A stretch of 64,000 bases of DNA. Source: Oscheius dolichura. Its lineage: Eukaryota > Nematoda > Chromadorea > Rhabditida > Rhabditidae. The stretch is from positions 7,130,001 to 7,194,000 of the forward strand of contig OW051495.1 in the NCBI GenBank assembly GCA_932521035.1. The letters are read 5' to 3'. A program made the position numbers and the translations under genes. Positions 1 through 11,463 of this stretch are shown here, piece by piece. How positions within the stretch are numbered: position 1 is the first letter of the stretch; each line of letters starts with the position of its first letter. Under the pieces are notes generated by a model. The model saw nothing but the letters and a program-made list of their open reading frames with translations, was not told the DNA's origin and searched no databases.

Positions 1-1103
1 AAAAATGACATTCGAGAACGGGAAAATATCTGTATAAATGTGTCTTATTCAATGTGTAATAGTCTAACTTTGATCTTCTTTGAAAAAGTCGAGTAAAGAA
101 GGATTCATTAGGTCTAATAGATATAATTTTCCCTCCTTTATGGAGATACACACCATTCAGAGACACAGTTGCCTCGTTCTTGAGCTTCTTTAAATTGTAA
201 AGATATCGTTCGTTCTATTTTTATAGAAGCCACATTTGTTTCTCTTTTCATCCATTTCAGACGAGTAGTCTAAAAATCAAAGACTAGTCAGGTTTTTTCC
301 CAAAATTGATCTCTCGCCCCCGTCATCCCGGTGTGTTTGTTTTGTAAACTGTTTTCCCGGGCTAGCGGGCTAAGGGCAGCTGCGTAGGATCCGTCGCCTA
401 AATAGTATTATATTATTAAAAGGGAAAACATCCAGGTTACTGTAGTCCAGAAGACTTATTAACCGGGACACATGAGAAGCCTGCACAATCCGGTCTAAAG
501 ACAGAGAAAGTCGCCAGAGTTGTCATAAATGATCCATTGAAAAAGGCGACGGAGCTGATAATTTGCGTCATCGTCGTCGAGGTTGGCACTTATGACGGGG
601 GAGAACGGGACAAGGGAGAAAGGATTAGGGGCAGACACACTTCCTGGAACATTCTCTATTCGCTGACCGGATTAGTCTACAACATATTGCCCTATTGCCC
701 TTTCCCAGTTGATATTTCCTTATTTTTAGGTCCTTTTCTTTTTTCGTCTCCAACCCCCCGTGATTAGTCTGCTTCATCCATCGGTATAATTACACCTTCG
801 CCCCGTTTCATTAGCTAACAAATCCACCTAGATAATGCCTCCTTGCTCTCCCTGTTATAAGCCACTGCCCTCTTCCGGTCAAATCCTCTGTCCCGGATCA
901 AGTTCGTATGTTTTTCATAACCCTAATCCGTAACAGCTGGGCAATCCCTTTCTTAGGACGGGAAAGCTACTCTATTCACGAGTCATCCAGGACAACACCC
1001 GTTCTCTCCCGGTTGAGCTACTTTCTCCCTACTTCTCTCCCTTTTCTATTTATTTCTCGTGATTGTTCTTCTCAAGACCCGGTTCAGATCTCTTTGTTAA
1101 TTT
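1..1103. other. No gene recognised; upstream of the NHR gene
   Basis: I see no coding exon with acceptable splice sites in this stretch on either strand. It contains short chance ORFs and pyrimidine-rich DNA just before the receptor ATG. It probably holds the promoter of the nuclear receptor gene that follows. Confidence 0.5.
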
Positions 1104-2645
1104 ATGAAGGACTGCGATGTGTGCGGCGCTCCTGGTGCATCCGTCCACTACCACGGCCTGGTCTGCCAGTAAGTTTTTCTTTTTCTGTAGATACCGTATC
1201 TTTCGCCTTCCAGTAGTTGTCGAGTTTTCTTCGTGAGATCCATCCATCGAGGAGCTGACATTCCCTGCAGGGCTGGCGACTTCAACTGTCCCATTGTTCC
1301 GGGTATTTATCCCATTCTCTCCTACTATTATAAGGAAATTTGAAGCGTTTCGAGCAAATTGTTCAGGATGTCGACTGAAGAAATGTTTAGAGATGAAAAT
1401 GCGAAGTCATGGTGAGTTGCTCCCTTCCAAGGGGCCTCAATAGAGCTAATTATCAGAAGTGGGAAAATTTGGAAACACCGAACGGGCTGTGGTTCGCTAC
1501 CTGACCAAACGAGACTATACCCGGAAATTTGTAAGAAGAAATGAACGTTTGAAAAGAAATTAATGTTTTCAGAAAGAAATCACAGATAATACGGGTTCAT
1601 TAGGCGCGAAGATGATTAGTCAATTGCGTATGGACGATATCCACTACTTTTTGAGGCAGATGATCCAATTTGAAAGGTGAGAAGACGAATATCGGGGGAG
1701 ATGGCCGTGTTTAGGCAGATAACCAATCTGCAAGAGTGTCTACCCACAGGGAGTCAGGTCAACCCGAACCTGTCTCTGGCTGAACTGCTCACCAATCCAG
1801 GGAAATGCGCTCCCAGGAATACGGTAGGAAACAGAGAGCCCCTGAAAATTAGTTTAGGCAGCTTGGAACACCTGTCTAGCCAGAAAAACACGTGGCGAAT
1901 ACTCGCTGATTCATCTCTACAGTAGGATGTGTGTCTCTTCGGCCGAGTTCATCGCTGCCGTTCCAGAGTTCCATGGGTTATCCAGTCTGGATATGGTAAT
2001 CTCTCGCCCACTCTCTATGTAACACCCATTTTAGTTGAAAGTAGCCCAATACCATATTGGTCACATCGGGGCTCTGGATCATATGTTCTACCAATGGAAT
2101 TTTGGCATAGAATCGGCCAACACAATTGCTAAAACAGATGATTTCACAATCACGGAGGCTGAAAAGGCGTGGTGAGATCTCAAGTTGAAAGAGAAAAACT
2201 GCTCGTAATCCTAGCTGGAAACAGCGATGCGTCAGTTCTGCAGTACACTTCAAACCGGCTGTAGAAATCTTCTCTGAAATTGGTATAAAACACGAGGAAA
2301 TTATGCTTCTCAAGTTAATTTTGGTTTTTTATACACGTGAGAAAGATGTCTTTAGCAAAAAATGTAATTAATTCAGCCGGAAATCTGTCGCCGGAGGGAG
2401 AGAAGATTTGCAGAAGTGCCAGAGCAAAGTATCAAAGTATGCTAATGCAATATATTCTGGATATCTATCCGAAAATGACTAAAGAAGCGAAAGTCGCGAG
2501 GCTTTCACGTATTTTGGATGTCTTTCAACGTCTTCGAACTGTTTCTGAAGACGCCGGTCAGAAGTACTCTGCGATGATTGTGAATAATGTTGGCGGGATG
2601 AGGAAACAGTTGCCTTTTGAGATTCGTGTGAAGAAATATCTATGA
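1104..2645 (+). CDS. Nuclear hormone receptor (NHR family transcription factor)
   Basis: Ten exons: 1104-1168, 1214-1302, 1346-1411, 1457-1530, 1573-1676, 1715-1823, 1858-1995, 2035-2171, 2215-2336, 2377-2645; the frame stays open for 390 codons. Residues about 4-72 form a two-zinc-finger DNA-binding domain: CDVC then VCHSCRVFF give the first Cys4 finger, and PCRAGDFNCP with NCSGCRLKKC give the second, with C-x9-C-x2-C spacing. The rest is an alpha-helical ligand-binding domain, recognised by a helix reading EEIMLLKLILVF followed by LSPEGEKI. It should bind DNA in the nucleus and regulate transcription; the ligand is unknown. The P-box region HSCRVFF differs from the vertebrate EGCKGFF, as is common in the expanded nematode NHR group. 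Introns are 34-46 nt. I chose the first ATG before the finger; a longer N-terminus is possible. Confidence 0.88.
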
Positions 2646-2925
2646 CATTATATGTTTGTTCACCTACCTGAATGAAAGGAACGATACATTTGAATAATAC
2701 GCTTTTTTATGATAGTACGTCTTCATTAAACTGCGGACATATATTTTATGAAATTCCACGTTTACGATAGCCACTTCTCCAAGAGCGAAACCTTTTCAAT
2801 AGAGTATATCGAAACTTGACCAACAGTTCACAAAACAGACATCTCTCGATGACAGAATCTGATAAGCAATTATCATCATCGTATGGGCGAACCTGCTGTT
2901 CTATTGTATTGTTTCCTTGGTCAAG

Positions 2926-5090
2926 ATGCGTGTCTTCCTTCTTCTCCTTTTCTGGATCTCCCATTCTCTTTCCTATAAAATATTATTCTTCTCTCCCACT
3001 ATTAGCCGTAGCCATATGATAAGTAACGGCAGGTATGCCGACGAGCTGGCCAGGGCCGGACACGATGTCGTGATGTTCGAACCGGACTATCTCAATATTT
3101 TCGAGAAAGTAAAAGCAGCCGAAGTGGCGAAGCGATTGACGATGAAGGGATTCTCTAATGCTTTTCACGATGTTCTTTCAGGTATCCGGACAGTTTTTCT
3201 CTCTCCATGTTTCAGGATTTTCAAATGATGTTCTGGCCGATCCTTCCATTTTTGATGTCTCATGGGGGATGATTCGGTATAACGAAGTCTTGAATTCTTT
3301 CTGCAAACGTTAGTTTACTTCTCGATGAAAAGGCAACGTATTAGAAATGAAAAGTACAAACAACCAGTTTCTATGACGTTTACACGTGCCAGTCTTTGAA
3401 TTACAAAGATTACTTTTCAGAAATTCTTGATAACGATGAAATTATGGAAAAATTACGAGGTGAAAATTTTGAAGCCTTCTTCGGCGAGCAACTGGATCTC
3501 TGTGGATATGGAATAGCTCAGGTTCTCGGCATCAAATCGCATTTTTGGATACATAGGTTCATTTTCTCTTTCTTGGTATTTGGGAGTATCACCAAAACAT
3601 TTAATAACTTTCCTTTTTTATGATCAATGAGAGCTTTAGTTGCCCCGTCTACGAATACACCAACTGGTATTTGGGGCAGCCGACTCCGTTGAGTTATGTG
3701 CCGACCTACGGGATGGATATCAACCCCAGTTCGGGCTACATTGACCGAGCTCGGAACGTATTCTACGGGACCGTTGGATTCTTTGTCGGCTACCGGTCAC
3801 ACACGGCCACTACCAACGTGTTCAGAGAGAAATATGGGTGAGTCTCGGGGTCACTTCAACCTTGGGTAGCTATAATGGTCTGTGGATTCATAGATAGCGT
3901 CTAGAGCAGTCCAGGTCGGCATGGAGGGACTTTCACTCCATATCTATTTCGAATGGGGTATGTGGGGCTTTTTGCTCGTTATGAAGACCCCAAAATTACC
4001 TGAGAAAGACTAGGAACAGTTTCGCGTGTCCCGTCTGTAGAGAAACATCAAACTGAAGAAGTTAAGTTCTTTTCAGACCAGATTTCCCCCACGTGGGAGA
4101 GATTGCAGCTGACTCTGATATCGTTTTCGTCTCAACCGATGAATACATCGACCTCCCCAGACCAATTCTTCCAAATATGATCAATACCGGAGGACTAGGA
4201 CTCGGAGAAGCGACGAACAAACCATTGGGAAAGATTTTCGAGAAGGAAATGAAGAAAGGAGAGAAGGGGGTCATCTACTTCTCGTTGGGAACAATTGTCA
4301 ACACGACGAGACTGCCCGAGGTCATGGAAGCGCTGGTTACTGTAGCCAAAGTAAGCTGGCCTTTTCGACCTCTGTTTACAGTACTTCAGAACTTCCCCTC
4401 GTATCATTTCATAGCCCGTGCGGAACAGGAAGACCACCACTCGAGGAGAGTAGCCGCCGCCGTGCCCAATCTGAGTATTCACAGCTGGGTACCCCAGGCT
4501 GCTCTTCTCCTCCACCCCCGTCTCAAGTTATTTATGACCCATGCTGGATACAACGGTATTATGGAGGCTGCTAAGGCTGGAGTTCCCTTGATCACAATCC
4601 CCTTCATGTTTGATCAGCCAAAGTGAGAGCCATCCAATTTTGGTCAAATAATTTTTTAGGAACAGTCGAGCTGTCGCAATCAACGGCTGGGGGATCCACG
4701 TACCCAAGAGGACCATCAGACACGACCATCAGAGGATTGTCAACGCAGTCAGGGAGATCCTGGAGAATGACAGGTTCTACAACGAAAAAGGCTCAGAATT
4801 CATTATATTGTAGGTATAAAAAGTCAGCGCTGAGAATCCAGAAACTAATAAAAGAGAAGCCTTTCAACGCCTCGGAAAGACTGATCCGGACGGTGGAATT
4901 CGTGTTGGCCAATGGCGGGGTCAAAGAACTTCTGACGGCCGGGAGACGGATGTCAATTACCCATCTCTACAATTTAGATATTATTGTCCCGTTTGTCGTT
5001 ATTCTTCTCGTTTTCATTGTTATTTTGACCAAGATCTTGGTAAGACTGGTGTGCAGGAGAGAGAGGAAGATGAAGCAGAAGACCAATTAG
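2926..5090 (+). CDS. UDP-glucuronosyltransferase (UGT family)
   Basis: Eight exons (2926-3181, 3216-3308, 3421-3556, 3640-3837, 4077-4350, 4390-4622, 4660-4773, 4814-5090) join into 526 codons, the usual UGT length. There is an N-terminal signal peptide (MRVFLLLLFWISHSLSYK), an aglycone-binding half, and a sugar-nucleotide half with SWVPQAALLLHPRLKLFMTH followed by G-x-N and the FDQPKN segment, which is the UGT signature with its His and Asp-Gln donor contacts. A C-terminal membrane span (about IIVPFVVILLVFIVILTKIL) is followed by a basic cytosolic tail. The enzyme conjugates UDP-sugars to small lipophilic compounds in the ER lumen, a detoxification step. An AATAAA lies about 5 nt after the stop. 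The substrate cannot be read from sequence. Confidence 0.92.
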
Positions 5091-5534
5091 ACAAAGAATA
5101 AACATAAGGTTTCTTATTGGAACCAAAGAAATTTACGGATTGTTGTAGTTGTTGAGACGATAGTAGAGGTAGAGGTAGCCGAAGGGAAAGTGGTCGGAAG
5201 AGAAGTGGCTGAAGTAATTCCAGGAAGATCATCGGCTAATAATGGCCGTCGGTAAGAGAAAGTGGGTCTACTTACGGATACTCAAACAGCCGTAAATTGT
5301 TTTAGAAAACGGTAGAAAAATGGTTAAAAAGAGCATGTTTGCTGCCTGGATTGAGAGGCGCTGCCGGGCAGTTTATGTATCCGGCCATATCGGGATTCGC
5401 TTCGACTATTGATGACCACTAATCTGTAGCGATCTTCGCCGCAGTTTTTCCTACTCTTTGAATTTCCAGTTGAAACGAATAGTTCATCTAGATCAAATTC
5501 ACGGAACGAAAAACGGGAAAGTAAGAAACATTTA
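5091..5534. other. Intergenic, convergent 3' ends of UGT and srh genes
   Basis: It contains the UGT polyadenylation signal near 5096 and the AATAAA of the minus-strand receptor near 5530. A Ser/Thr-rich minus-strand frame around 5110-5240 is preceded by an attattag acceptor-like site, but no upstream exon joins it in frame, so I do not call it a gene. Confidence 0.4.
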
Positions 5535-6734
5535 TTAGGGTACGGTAGTAGTCAATGTCTTGCTTTTGATATCATTCTTCATGCTAGAAATTGGGACACG
5601 TTTCGGTGTTTGCCCTCTGTGAAATGACCGTAAGACAGCATTTCTGTATTTTTTATGAGCCAGAATCATTGCCAGGACACTGGCCGGATCAGAAATGGAG
5701 ACAACAATAAAGGCGAGATTCGAAGCACCCGGCCAGATGGCTTTGTTGTATACGAGAAGAAGAAGAGCAACTGCTGGGATCAGGTACAGACTGTAGTACA
5801 CGAGAGTCTTTAGAGGACAATATGAAGGGAGAAGAGAGTTAATTAGTACCTGAATGAGCAGACACCGAACAAGCGTTCTATGCATGAGGACAGCTGCTTT
5901 TGAGAAGATTTGCCTTCGTAGCATAATGATGACTCGATAAATGAACACGGTAACGAACACAACTGCTCCGACAAGTAAATATGCGTAGAAATAAAAGGAG
6001 AAATAAAGGAGACTATTAAATTCGAGTATAAATAGGGTACGGTGGATGACGTGGATTGGAAGGAGCGCAAAGATATCCGGACATTCCTGGAAGATGGCCT
6101 TCTTATTTTGGACTGTGTCAGTTGGTATAAACGGAAAGAAATACCACACCCTTTGGAAGTTGTCTCTGGTTTTGTTGCTATCTGTTGTTTGGCAAATGAA
6201 GATATTCAGAACGCTGGGAATGACAGCAGCGACCACTATCAAATAGACAAGAAGACCGTAGGTTAGTCTCCGTTGAAATGGCATAACCACGTGGCTACGG
6301 TAGAAGAAGAGCAGCACCGTCGTCAGTCCATTTGCTGAGAATATCTCCATTTCTGCTTCAAGAATAAGACAAACCTGCCAACAGAGTAATGACTGTTGCA
6401 ACTTGGAAACAGGTAGGAACTCCTATTTCGGCCAGAATTCCCAGGGGATAACCACCAGAGCCGGGTAAAGTGAAAATTGGAATTGTCCCAAGAGACATTG
6501 ACAGTTGGGTAACAAAACTCCTAAAATTGAATTTAGATATTTGGAGCACAAGAAGTCCGACATTGTGACGTTTGTAGCTAGGAGATACTTGTATGTAGAG
6601 CCATTCGAAGTCAAATTCACATAGCAGACGCAGATCATCCCGACGACATAAATGGGGGTCGAGAGGATGGTGATAGTGTGGAGGGTCCAGACATACCAGT
6701 GAGGGTTAGGGTCGAAGCTGTACAACCAGTCCAT
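5535..6734 (-). CDS. Seven-transmembrane chemoreceptor, srh-like
   Basis: Three exons (6734-6562, 6520-6403, 6374-5535) give 376 aa with seven hydrophobic spans. The segment LPGSGGYPLGIL with GVPTCFQV matches the conserved TM3 region of the nematode SRH class (P-x-G-YPLG, G-x-P-x-x-Q). The product would be a plasma-membrane receptor, probably in chemosensory cilia. The start is set at an ATG directly after a tttttgcag site, as expected for a trans-spliced mRNA. Intron 2 is only 28 nt (gttgca...ggcag); a 19-nt GT-AG gap at almost the same place also restores frame but gives a poorer family alignment. AATAAA follows the stop. Confidence 0.82.
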
Positions 6735-7577
6735 CTGCAAAAACGAAGTGCTTCTGACGCCTATCAATAATAATAATGATCACCAGGTGGATAGCAGACA
6801 TTCTGTGCAATTACACACTTGCCCTAGTACTGAAATATTCCAGCTGAATAATCATTAATTCCTGGAGGCCACGTGATGAGATCATCAACGATCTCCATCA
6901 TAAACTTTTAACACGACGTCATAAACACGACGACGCTTTTTCCGTACTCTTATTGCACTCACAGAGGGAACCCAGACTCTACCCAGAATTGCTTCGTTTC
7001 AACCACCTAACTTCAAACGCTTGTTAGAAAATTAAGAAAAGCAATGAAGGTATGGGACCGAACAATAAGAGTTGGACGAGAAGGCCCAAAACACGAGTCA
7101 TCCGGGAAAGTTTGTTATTCGCATACAACAAAAGCTTATTTAGTTTCAGAAACCCCTCCTTCCCCGCAAAAGAAGGGAAATACAGCGAGCCACTAAAGCT
7201 AAATTTGAGGATTAGTTTTGGGACGGTGGATTCAGTTGTTCTACCGTAGTTTGGGTTTTGCTGGCCTAGTTAGGAATTTGAGACGGTGGACACGGATCCG
7301 TTTCGGTCGTTCTCTCTCCTCCAATCTTTTGACTTTCCTTATTACCACCATTTCTTGACGATGTTTTTCACCCGAGATTTCTCGTGATTCCATCTTGAAG
7401 CATTTTTCTCACCCAAATGGGTATGAGGTCCTTCCCTTACTTATTTTTCTCCTCGTTTTCCAGCATGCGCTGTGTTGACAAATCTTCATCTTTCATTGTC
7501 TGTCCGATTTCGTGTCCAGAATTTTATATCATACATTATTTACATCGGAGTGTACAGTATCACATTGAGTATCGTGT
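6735..7577. other. No gene recognised; srh upstream region
   Basis: No frame here can be joined into a believable gene. It lies upstream of the minus-strand srh gene and downstream of the minus-strand gene ending at 7578. Confidence 0.45.
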
Positions 7578-8365
7578 TCAGATTCTATTGAGGTTGCTGA
7601 GATCGCAGGGAGTTTTACACGTGAGCACGGTGCGGACGATGTCGTCCATCGATGGCTTCTGATGGTTCAATTTACTTAACGAAAGCATTCTGGAATCTTC
7701 ATTGTTAGGGAATGAAATAAGAGTGTACTGACTCTTCCAAAGCATCGGGTTGATCTTGAATAACTTTCTGGAACCCGATCTTTTCGAGAAGATTTGCGAT
7801 ACTGGAGAGGGCAGTGGGGTCGGTATTGGAGGAGATTCGAATCTGAAAGAGTTGTAGTCATTTAGAGGTTTATAGAAGGCAAAGTAAAAATAAAACTGTA
7901 ATTCCAAATGGATACTCGGGTCAACTAGTGTCCGCTCGAGAAAATGCCGGATAAACTCCCACCTGAGCGGTCATTGCGGACTCGATGGGATCATAGAGCT
8001 TTACAGAGACGTGAGAGTGCCAGTCAGCTTCTCCATCGAAAGCGGCAACGGGGACGGAACCAAGAAGACGGATGTCGGAAAGAGAATCTGGAAGGGTTTC
8101 TTTAGTTAGATAGAAGACGGGGGAATACCTTTATTGAAGGCGAAGACAGCTTGAACATTCTGTACTTCGGTCAGGCGGTTACAGAAGTTCACATTGGTGT
8201 CTCTCAGCTGTCTACGAGCAGAGACAGGAGCCCCGAGGAGACAGACACGTTCACCGGCAGAACTCACTGAACAGTAAACTGAACAGATTCGAGGAAATCT
8301 GGCTTACGGAGCTTAGCCATGGTGAGGGCGGCACGGTCACAGCCGAGAATAAGCGTGGAAGCCAT
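7578..8365 (-). CDS. Small conserved-looking protein of unknown function
   Basis: Five exons (8365-8308, 8266-8129, 8087-7963, 7842-7729, 7658-7578) read as 171 aa. I do not recognise the family. The start MASTLILGCDRAALTMAKLL followed by GERVCLLGAP has the look of a beta-alpha-beta nucleotide-binding start, but no full dinucleotide motif is present. There is no signal peptide or membrane span; the C-terminus includes TVLTCKTPCDLSNLNRI. All introns have GT-AG ends and the four upstream joins keep frame. An alternative end without the last intron stops at 7705 (152 aa). The product is probably a soluble cytosolic protein. Confidence 0.6.
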
Positions 8366-9827
8366 TGTCTCTTCTGTAAAGATGAAGTTAGGTAGAAATT
8401 GAGAAGGAAACAAGAGAGTGGAAGTGTACGCAAGGGGATATAAATACTCGGGGACTCCGGTTCTCCTCCGAATGACGACGATTGACGTCGATTGTACAGA
8501 GATGGTTCAGATATTTCCTGTGGGGGTAAAGAGTGGTGACGAAGAGAGGAGGACAAGAACAAAGGAAGTGGGGATGCCGCGTGGTATAAATAGGCGTGAG
8601 CCCCAGAGCGAGCGGTCGATGTTTGAGCGTCGTGGGGGTTGTCCCTGGCTGTGTGTAGCGAGAGAAGAGGCTGGGCCGGTTGGTCGGTTCACGTGATCGG
8701 GAGCGGGGATGCCCGCTGGGTGCACTCGCACCCGCTACGTTCTAGACTGGGGAAAGCCATAAGACCAAACAACCAATCGTATAGCGGATGCATACGTTTT
8801 GACAGAGATTAGGGTTAAAAGACAGGCAACAACAAGGAGAGACGGTCAAGTTCATTGAACCCTCGGCCTTATCAAACACGGCAAAGTGCAGTTTTTTGAG
8901 TTCAGCGGGGACTGTCACGGAAAGGAAAACACGTGGACGGAGGTTTTTATTCGTTGAGTGGAGGGGTCGTCTGTTTAAAGAACAGTCTCCCCGTCTTTAA
9001 ACACCAGGAAGTTGGGTGTTCTCTGCCGCCGATAGGAGAAAGAACAGCTGAGTGAGGTAAGCAAGCCCTCGAAGATGGGTCAAAGTCTCAAATACGGCTC
9101 AACGAGGGATCAGGCACCAAATTCCTAGTTTCCGACATGTGAAGGACTGATAGTTGACCGATGGAGCTCGAGTTGTAGCGTTATTACGTTCGGTTACCCA
9201 CCGGGTCAAAGTCCTCTTCACTAATAGAATTATAAAGGGCAAGATGTAAAGTCAGAGGAAAAGGATGACCTTATTGAGACCACGGCATGGCGAATACTTC
9301 ACTCGCTGTTGACGCCAGTTGGAAAAAACAATTTTAACGAGCAGCCAGTGTTATCTTCAGAGAGAGTGCACTTTGCCCTTCCCTCGTGAGTGTATTCTTT
9401 TCTCTATCTATTCTGGCCAGCTGGGACTAGTGCGGCCTTCCTCGGCGTTGTCTTCCCCATTCGATCAATTATTTGGTTTTGGTGGCGGTCTCTCCCCGGC
9501 CACGTGAACAACCAGGGACGCCCGATAGGCCGGCAGATAGGGCAGCACCCGCTGTCAACACGTAAAGAGACGGGAGAGAGACACATGGTGGACGGCGGAT
9601 ATAAAATGAAAAGAGGAAAAAAACATCAACATCGTTGTGAGCACTCTGACGAATATTTTTCTGATGCGATCATGAGACATAAGAGGAGGCAGACAGGTGG
9701 CAAATACCATCAACAGGGGGCTGTTTGGGGGTGTAATTTTAATATTTTGCCCTTGAAAAAGGTGGCATTGTTTATTGACTAGAGGGACTATAAAGGACAC
9801 CTTATTGAATCACCCGATCTGTACGGC
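8366..9827. other. No gene recognised
   Basis: I see only chance ORFs. A TATA-like tataaaatg at 9599-9607 has no believable ORF after it. The stretch lies between the start of one minus-strand gene and the 3' end of another. Confidence 0.45.
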
Positions 9828-11138
9828 CTAGAGGTTGTTCTCGGCTCGGAATTCGTCGCTCAGCGAGAGCATGGTTATGATCAGGTCCTGTCCAGTCTTC
9901 TCCAGAACGTGTACCCTCTTCACGACATTCTCATTGGCGAAGGGAATGTTCTTCTTGGTCTCTTTTCCGTCCATGGATTGGATGGTGGCTTTGTTATCCT
10001 TCACTGAGACTAGCTGAAAATTTCCTGATTATGTCAGAGGGGAAAACAAACCTTGTAGTCCTTGAGGAATCGGGTGAGCAGCCGCATCTTCTCGCTCTTC
10101 TTGGCCAGGTCACTGTTCTTCCTTCCCGTGAAGACATCCTCGCCTTCCAGGTAGACGTCAAGCTCGTTGATGACGACTTTTGTCAGCTGGAAACTGTTTT
10201 GTTATGCAAACGTGAGATAGAGATATTACCTTTGTTGGTCTACCGATGAGCATGATAAAGAGTCCAGTCTGGAGATCAGAAGCCTTCTTCCAATCCTTCT
10301 GGTCCAGGCTCTTGTTTGGCTTCTTCTTCTCCATCGTGGCTACAATCTCTTCTCTCTTCTTCTTGGTCTCGACAGCTTCATCGGCATCTATGGTTTCTTT
10401 CTTCTCGCCCCTCTTCTTGGCCTTCTTCTTTGTCTCCACATCTTCCTCGTCAGCTCTCGTCTTCTTGTCCATTCGTTTCGCTTTGGTGACCACCATCTCG
10501 GTTTCGGCCTCCTCCGTTTCCGTTTTGTCGCTCCTCTTGACAAATTCTTCGGTCTTCTTGGGTTGAACCTTCTGCTTTTTGACAGATTTCTTGGGAAGGC
10601 TTTCCACAAGTTTCTTATCCTTTTTGGGAGCATCAGTCACCGCGTCCTCTTCCATCTCCTCGAGTGTCGTCATCGTCGGAGTGGTCTTCTTCGTCTTTTT
10701 CGTTACTCGGGCTTTCTTGGGCTTTATTGTGGTCGTCTCTACCGTCTCCTCCACCTCACTCTCCTCTTCGGGAGCAGCCGTTGTTGTTGCTCGTACCTTC
10801 TTTGCCTTCTTCGTGACAGGCTTCTTCGTTGTTTCCGTCTCTTCCGTCGTTTCCTCCTCGTCAGTAGCGGGAGTGGTTGTTTTCACTTTCTTCGGCTTGG
10901 GTGTCGTCGTCTTCTCCTTCTCCTCGCTCCACTCCCAGTCTTCCACCTCTTCTGGTGTCGGAGTGGTGGTCGGCTTCGCCTTCTTCATCTTCCTCGTTGT
11001 GGTCGTAAATTCCTCAATTTCACTGGAGAGGAGCTCATCGTCAGTCTCTTCTGATGCCACAACTTCTTTCTTATTCTTCGGGGCTGCGAGAGTTAGGGCT
11101 ACAAGGCTTACAATCAGAAGAATGGCAAATAACCGCAT
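9828..11138 (-). CDS. Secreted Lys/Glu/Thr-rich protein with C-terminal eIF5A-like domain (copy A)
   Basis: Three exons (11138-10230, 10186-10052, 10013-9828), all phase 0, encode 409 aa. Residues 1-19 are a signal peptide ending near LTLAAP. Residues about 20-280 are low-complexity with repeated TTTPKPKK-like and KK/EE runs. The C-terminal ~125 residues align with translation factor eIF5A: FIMLIGRPTK corresponds to FVVLKGRPCK, VYLEGEDVFTGRK to VHLVGIDIFTGKK, and GQDLIITMLSLSDE to GEEILITVLSAMTEE. The loop that carries the hypusine lysine is about six residues shorter and has no lysine. Function is unknown; the signal peptide argues for an extracellular or secretory-pathway product rather than a ribosomal factor. 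It is divergently paired with copy B. The signal peptide, order of parts and splice joins are seen directly; homology is my reading. Confidence 0.8.
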
Positions 11139-11463
11139 AGTTATCTGAACAGGAATAGTTTAAAAGACAAGAAACTACAGTACCTGAACGAGACTGGGGC
11201 GTTCCCGATGTCTTGATCTCGCCTCCCTGTCCTTATATACCTTTCACACTATCAAAGAGATCAGCACATTTCCAATACTACTACTGTCTGGAACACGATC
11301 ACAATCTTGTAAGACAAAGCAGGAGGCAGGTGTGACCGTCAGATACAAACGCCCGTTATAAAGACCGGAACGATACATCCGTGCCCATAAACGACGATTT
11401 ATCTTCCGCTATAAATTCTCCCCTCTCTTTCTAATATCCCTAATTTTGAATGTTTTTCAGGTA
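11139..11463. promoter_or_regulatory. Bidirectional promoter between the eIF5A-like pair
   Basis: This 325-bp gap separates two divergent paralogues. A TATA-like box for copy A is seen on the minus strand near 11232-11240 (gtatataagg), and one for copy B on the plus strand at 11410-11416 (tataaat). Copy B has a tgtttttcag acceptor three bases before its ATG, a probable trans-splice site. Copy A has a similar ttcag acceptor six bases before its ATG. Confidence 0.6.

Noticed and set aside
2337-2375. A 19-nt GT-AG intron or a one-base error in the NHR gene
   Set aside because: A normal 40-nt intron (2337-2376) with a ttaattcag acceptor restores the frame and gives the expected ligand-binding-domain alignment.
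10246-11148. Long open frames on the strand opposite the Lys/Glu/Thr-rich copy A (and likewise 11497-12279 opposite copy B)
   Set aside because: They are mirror frames of low-complexity AAG/GAG/ACC codon repeats and have Ser/Phe/Leu-rich nonsense composition; the other strand has signal peptide, splice sites and a domain.
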